Below, one piece after another: positions 49,184-52,384 of a DNA stretch of 52,384 bases. This DNA is from Bhargavaea changchunensis (GTDB taxonomy: Bacteria > Bacillota > Bacilli > Bacillales_A > Planococcaceae). The notes beneath the pieces were generated by a model. That model saw only the letters and a program-made list of their open reading frames with translations, ran no database searches and was not told where the DNA came from. Position numbers and translations under genes: made by a program. The stretch is taken from contig NZ_JBHTCT010000029.1 of NCBI RefSeq assembly GCF_042665595.1, forward strand, positions 1 through 52,384, written 5' to 3'. Position 1 is the stretch's first letter. Every line of letters begins with the position of its first letter.

Positions 49184-50008
49184 ATGAAACAGCACCTGAT
49201 CGTACTAGACTTGGACGGCACCCTGCTGACCGATGAAAAAGTCATTTCCAAAAAGACGGAACAGACACTGAAGGCTGCCCGAGAAGCCGGCCACCAGGTC
49301 ATGATTGCAACGGGACGACCGTATCGTGCCAGCGAGCCCTACTACCGGCAGCTGAACCTGGACGTTCCGATCGTCAACTTCAACGGGGCCTTTGTCCATC
49401 ATCCGGATGACCGGAGCTGGAAAACGTTCCATGAGCCGATCAGTCTGCCGGTCGTCAGCGAGGTTGTCGAAGCGCTGCAGGATTTTAATGTCCATAATGT
49501 TGTGGCGGAAGTGATGGATGACGTCTATGTCCACCGGCATGACGAGAAACTGCTGAACATTTTCACGATGGGCGATCCATCGGTGACTGTCGGTGACCTA
49601 CGCTCCTATCTGACCGACAACCCGACAAGTCTTCTGATCCATCCAGAACTCGAAGACCAGGAAAAGATCCGCCGCCACCTTGCGGAAGTCCATGCGGAAG
49701 TCATCGACCACCGCCGCTGGGGCGCACCTTGGCATGTCATCGAAGTGATCCGTCATGGCCTCAACAAAGCGGTCGGCATCTCGAAAGTCTCTGAATGGCT
49801 GAACATCCCGCAGGAGCGGATCATCGCTTTCGGAGATGAGGACAACGACTATGAAATGATCGAATTCGCCGGCACGGGGGTTGCCATGGGCAATGCCATC
49901 AACGGTCTGAAGTCTATCGCGGATGAAGTGACCGGCACGAACAATGAGGATGGCATCGCCACGGTCCTCGAAGAGCGTCTGAATCTGCGGCTGGAAAGCA
50001 AGATTTAA
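49184..50008 (+). CDS. yitU: HAD-superfamily Cof-type phosphatase, YitU
   Basis: A 274-residue Cof/IIB-type HAD hydrolase. Motif I is VLDLDGTLL (Asp nucleophile near residue 9), motif II IATGRPYRA, motif III includes LNKAVGI and motif IV IAFGDEDNDYEMIEFAG. The cap domain lies between motifs II and III. Such phosphatases usually act on sugar phosphates, PLP or flavin precursors; the B. subtilis relative YitU has been linked to FMN/5-amino-6-ribitylaminouracil-phosphate dephosphorylation. AAGGGGGAG lies 7 bases before ATG. degV (yitS-like) and cdr follow in the same direction. Confidence 0.93.
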   Translation: MKQHLIVLDLDGTLLTDEKVISKKTEQTLKAAREAGHQVMIATGRPYRASEPYYRQLNLDVPIVNFNGAFVHHPDDRSWKTFHEPISLPVVSEVVEALQDFNVHNVVAEVMDDVYVHRHDEKLLNIFTMGDPSVTVGDLRSYLTDNPTSLLIHPELEDQEKIRRHLAEVHAEVIDHRRWGAPWHVIEVIRHGLNKAVGISKVSEWLNIPQERIIAFGDEDNDYEMIEFAGTGVAMGNAINGLKSIADEVTGTNNEDGIATVLEERLNLRLESKI

Positions 50009-50020
50009 GGAGGAAGAATG

Positions 50021-50875
50021 ATGAAACTGTTCACAGACAGCGGATCCGATTTGCCGCTTTCATTCTTTGAGGAACATGATGTAACCCTCCTCCCCCTCCG
50101 CGTGGAGATCGGCGGAGACAGTTATGATGACATATCGGAAATCGATTCTTCCACGATCTTCAGAAGGATCCGGAACGGGGAACGCCCAAAAACTTCCCAG
50201 GTTTCACCGGAACTGTTCACGAGAAGATGGAAGGAACTGGCGGAGTCCGGTGAAGAAGGACTTTATATCGCCTTCTCCTCCGAACTGTCCGGTACATACA
50301 GCACAGGGGTCGTCATCCGTGACCAAGTGATGGAAGACTATCCTGGACTCGATTTGGTCATCATCGACACGAAAGGTGCCTCGCTCGGACAGGGTCTGCT
50401 CGTCCAGGAAGCCATGCGGATGCGGGATGCCGGCAAAACCCGGGATGAAATCTCGGAAGCGATCCGCGCCATGGCGGACCGGGTCGTCCACCTGTTCACC
50501 GTGGAAGACCTTGACTACCTTGCCAAGGGCGGCAGGCTGTCCAAGGCAAGCGCGTTTATCGGCGGTTTGCTGAACATCAAGCCGCTCCTCCATGTCGAGG
50601 ACGGCAGGCTTGTGCCAATCGAGAAATACCGGGGACGAAAGAAAGTGTTTCAGAGAATGATCGGTCTCATGGAAGAAAGGGGCGGCAGCTTTACCGGTCA
50701 GCATGTGGCCATCAGCCACGGAGATGACGAGGAAGCTGCACTCACCCTGAAAAGGATGATCGAGGAGGCTCACCGCCCGGAATCGGTCGGGATTTACCAG
50801 ATCGGCTCCGCAATCGGCTCGCATGCCGGACCGGGCACCATCGCCCTGTTCTTCCTCGGGCCCGACTCGGATTAA
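50021..50875 (+). CDS. yitS: DegV-family fatty-acid-binding protein (YitS-like)
   Basis: DegV/FakB proteins bind fatty acids and present them to the FakA kinase. The 284-residue protein has the opening FTDSGSDLPLSFFEEHDVTLLPLRVEI, the fatty-acid carboxylate contact region TSQVSPELF, FSSELSGTYSTG and the EDLDYLAKGGRLSKASAFIG block. ATG at 50021 is preferred to one three bases earlier because AAGGAGG is 7 bases away. It follows yitU by 12 bases. Which FakB-like lipid it binds is unknown. Confidence 0.93.
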   Translation: MKLFTDSGSDLPLSFFEEHDVTLLPLRVEIGGDSYDDISEIDSSTIFRRIRNGERPKTSQVSPELFTRRWKELAESGEEGLYIAFSSELSGTYSTGVVIRDQVMEDYPGLDLVIIDTKGASLGQGLLVQEAMRMRDAGKTRDEISEAIRAMADRVVHLFTVEDLDYLAKGGRLSKASAFIGGLLNIKPLLHVEDGRLVPIEKYRGRKKVFQRMIGLMEERGGSFTGQHVAISHGDDEEAALTLKRMIEEAHRPESVGIYQIGSAIGSHAGPGTIALFFLGPDSD

Positions 50876-50896
50876 AAAGCCAGAAAGGATGATTGC

Positions 50897-52240
50897 ATGA
50901 AAATCGTCGTCATCGGGGCGGTCGCCGGAGGGGCGACCGTTTCTTCTCAAATCCGGCGATTTCTGCCCGATGCGGATATCACGCTGATCGGGAAAGATTC
51001 GGAGCTTGGGTTTGGCACATGCGGAATGCCATACGTCCTGGGTGGAGTGATCGACAGCGCGGATAAGCTTGTACACGCAACCCCGGAAGGATTCGGGGAG
51101 AAGAAATCCATTGACGTGCGCCTCCTCCATGAAGCCACAAAAATCGACCGGGCTGCAAAGGAAGTACACGTCTGCAATATCGAGACAGGCACAACGGACA
51201 TCCTGCCGTATGACAAACTCGTGCTTTCTCCCGGCGGCCGCGCCCGCAAGCCGGCCGTGCCGGGGAAGCCGGGCATTCCTCTGTTCACGCTCCGCCATTT
51301 CGGCGATTTGGAGCAATTCGGATCCTTCCTTGATGAACAAAAGCCTGCCTCTTGCGTGGTCGTAGGCGGCGGCTTCATCGGAGTGGAACTCGCGGAGAAC
51401 TTCCGTCACCGCGGCATTGAGACAGCTCTTGTCGAGCACAATGAGCATGTCATGCCAATCGGGGATGAGGACATGTCGGAGCTGCTCAAGGAAGAGATGG
51501 AGCGGAACGGCGTCACCCTCCATCTCGGGCGCGAGCTCAAGATGATTGAAGACAGAACCGTCACACTGGATGACGGGACCCACATGGAGGCGGACTTTAT
51601 CGCCACCGCCGTCGGACTGGAGCCGAATACCCTGCTGGCCAAAGAAGCAGGACTCGAGATCGGGCCGACCGGAGGGATTGCGACCGACCCGTTCATGAGG
51701 ACGAACGATCCGGACATCTATGCAATCGGTGACGCGGCTGAAGGCCGGGACTGGTTTACCGGCAAGCCGAAAAGAGTACCGCTTTCCTGGCCTGCACACC
51801 GTGCTGCTTTCATCGTCGCGAATCATCTGGCAGGCGGGAACACGGAAATGGACGGGCTTCTCGGCACATCGATTACAAAACTGTTTTCCCTCACTGCAGG
51901 GATGACCGGCATGACCGAAAAAATGCTTAAAAAAGAAGGCATGAACTACGAGACCGTCATACACAAAAGCCGTTCGAATGCAGGCTACTATCCGGACAGC
52001 GGCAAACTCGTCCTGAAAGTCCACTATGACCCGGACACCCGGGCCATCTACGGCGCTCAGGCAGTCGGTGAAAAAGGCGCAGACAAACGCATCGATGTGA
52101 TTGCGACCGCAATCCGGGGCCGTCTCACCGTCGACGACCTGTCCGCAATCGAGACGGCCTATGCCCCGCCATATGGCTCACCGAAAGATCCCGTCAATAT
52201 GATCGGGTACCGGGCGATGAAATCCGCCACCGAAGAATAA
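50897..52240 (+). CDS. cdr: CoA-disulfide reductase
   Basis: This flavoprotein of the pyridine nucleotide-disulfide family reduces CoA disulfide with NAD(P)H in organisms that use CoA as thiol buffer. The 447-residue protein has an N-terminal FAD site VVIGAVAGGATVSSQ, the single active-site Cys in GFGTCGMPY (near residue 43), the NAD(P) site VVVGGGFIGVELAENF, YAIGDAAE and the C-terminal dimerisation domain with tyrosines in AYAPPYGSPKDPVN. Canonical CoA reductases read SFxxC here; the Cys is kept. GAAAGGA lies 8 bases before ATG. It is third in yitU-degV-cdr. No rhodanese domain is fused. Confidence 0.93.
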   Translation: MKIVVIGAVAGGATVSSQIRRFLPDADITLIGKDSELGFGTCGMPYVLGGVIDSADKLVHATPEGFGEKKSIDVRLLHEATKIDRAAKEVHVCNIETGTTDILPYDKLVLSPGGRARKPAVPGKPGIPLFTLRHFGDLEQFGSFLDEQKPASCVVVGGGFIGVELAENFRHRGIETALVEHNEHVMPIGDEDMSELLKEEMERNGVTLHLGRELKMIEDRTVTLDDGTHMEADFIATAVGLEPNTLLAKEAGLEIGPTGGIATDPFMRTNDPDIYAIGDAAEGRDWFTGKPKRVPLSWPAHRAAFIVANHLAGGNTEMDGLLGTSITKLFSLTAGMTGMTEKMLKKEGMNYETVIHKSRSNAGYYPDSGKLVLKVHYDPDTRAIYGAQAVGEKGADKRIDVIATAIRGRLTVDDLSAIETAYAPPYGSPKDPVNMIGYRAMKSATEE

Positions 52241-52261
52241 AAACAAGACCGCCGTCCAATC

Positions 52262-52306
52262 TGAACTGCACCCGGTCAAGCAGACAGAGGAAATAAGTAA
52301 AATTGA
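52262..52306. mobile_element. Terminal region of an IS3-family element
   Basis: The IS begins to the right of cdr. TGAACTGCACCCGGTC (from 52262) resembles an IS3-family terminal inverted repeat, which starts with TG. The other end lies outside the window, so boundaries and target duplication cannot be checked. Confidence 0.6.
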
Positions 52307-52384
52307 TTAAGCGGCTTCAGTCCTGTATTCAATGGGACTGAGGCCGTTTAGTCGTTCCTGAAGACGGTCGTGGTTATAAAAACG
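52307..52384 (-). CDS. IS3-family transposase OrfB, C-terminal fragment (window edge)
   Basis: The last 25 codons of a transposase lie at the right edge. They read RFYNHDRLQERLNGLSPIEY and end TEAA before a TAA stop (52307-52309). FYNxxRxxxxLNGLSPxEYR is the signature tail of IS3/IS150-type OrfB integrase-like transposases. Only the C-terminus is inside the window; whether the element is complete cannot be seen. It lies 66 bases beyond cdr. Confidence 0.85.
   Translation of the reverse strand, partial: RFYNHDRLQERLNGLSPIEYRTEAA

Noticed and set aside
50204..52024. A 606-codon minus-strand frame opposite degV and cdr
   Set aside because: It is the antisense of two clear genes with full motif sets. 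Long shadows are common at this GC content.

Overview
The window reads as chromosomal DNA of a GC-rich (roughly 55 percent by eye) spore-forming member of the Bacillales. Spore genes (spoVAC, spoVAD, spoVAE, spoVIF, yjcZ, cotZ), a T-box in front of trpS, a CtsR operator, a FapR operator and a yybP-ykoY riboswitch all fit Firmicutes. Gene order follows the B. subtilis 168 stretch yitS-yitW, fabHA-fabF, app, trpS, spx-mecA-coiA-pepF, yjbH-yjbI, yjbL-yjbM-nadF-yjbO-prpE and yjcF-yjcH, with local rearrangements. A staphylococcal-type murE beside prfC and a ClpB (absent from B. subtilis) suggest Planococcaceae/Caryophanaceae rather than Bacillus proper; this placement is an inference.

Layout. 1-10.1 kb, all minus strand: ykoY under a manganese riboswitch, a swrC-type RND pump, prfC, murE, an M42 peptidase and an aldehyde dehydrogenase. 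10.1-11.9 kb: a 47-residue small protein, tRNA-Val(GAC), a 75-residue unknown and a STAS protein. 12-15.6 kb: a TAXI-DUF1850-TRAP transporter operon with a strong sigma-A promoter and a cre-like site. 15.7-18.1 kb: a PgpA-family protein and divergent yjcH-yjcG-yjcF. 18.1-22.1 kb: sporulation block (spoVIF/yjcZ, lipoprotein-spoVAC-spoVAD-spoVAE behind a sigma-G-like promoter, cotZ, a CotO-like protein). 22.1-28.5 kb: mgtE, prpE, yjbO-nadF-relQ, yjbL, yjbI-yjbH. 28.6-28.75 kb: a RoxS/RsaE small RNA between yjbH and pepF. 28.9-33.5 kb: pepF, coiA, mecA, spx. 33.9-36.7 kb: a DUF4015-type glycoside hydrolase, T-box and trpS, and a small membrane protein. 36.8-45.6 kb: appDFABC peptide transporter, fabH-fabF, yjzD. 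45.6-52.2 kb: an N-domain-less ClpB, yitW, yitV, yitU, a DegV protein and CoA-disulfide reductase. The right edge cuts an IS3-family element.

Functionally, a stress and redox group dominates the middle: Spx, its ClpXP adaptor YjbH, the ClpC adaptor MecA, RelQ, NAD kinase, truncated haemoglobin and RoxS RNA lie within about 8 kb, and ClpB sits farther on under CtsR. Fatty-acid initiation (FapR site), peptide uptake and spore germinant/DPA channel genes are self-contained operons.

I see no phage, CRISPR array, restriction system or obvious novel multi-gene defence system. The most interesting items are regulatory: the RoxS locus with several TGTGA-type palindromes, a near-perfect dyad filling the spacer of the yitU promoter, two fused CtsR operators, a cre-like site at the TAXI promoter and a Fur-like site in an otherwise gene-free 400-base gap. 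Protein-level oddities are the missing first cysteine in YjbH, the naturally N-domain-less ClpB and the altered amino-acid-selection motif in MurE.
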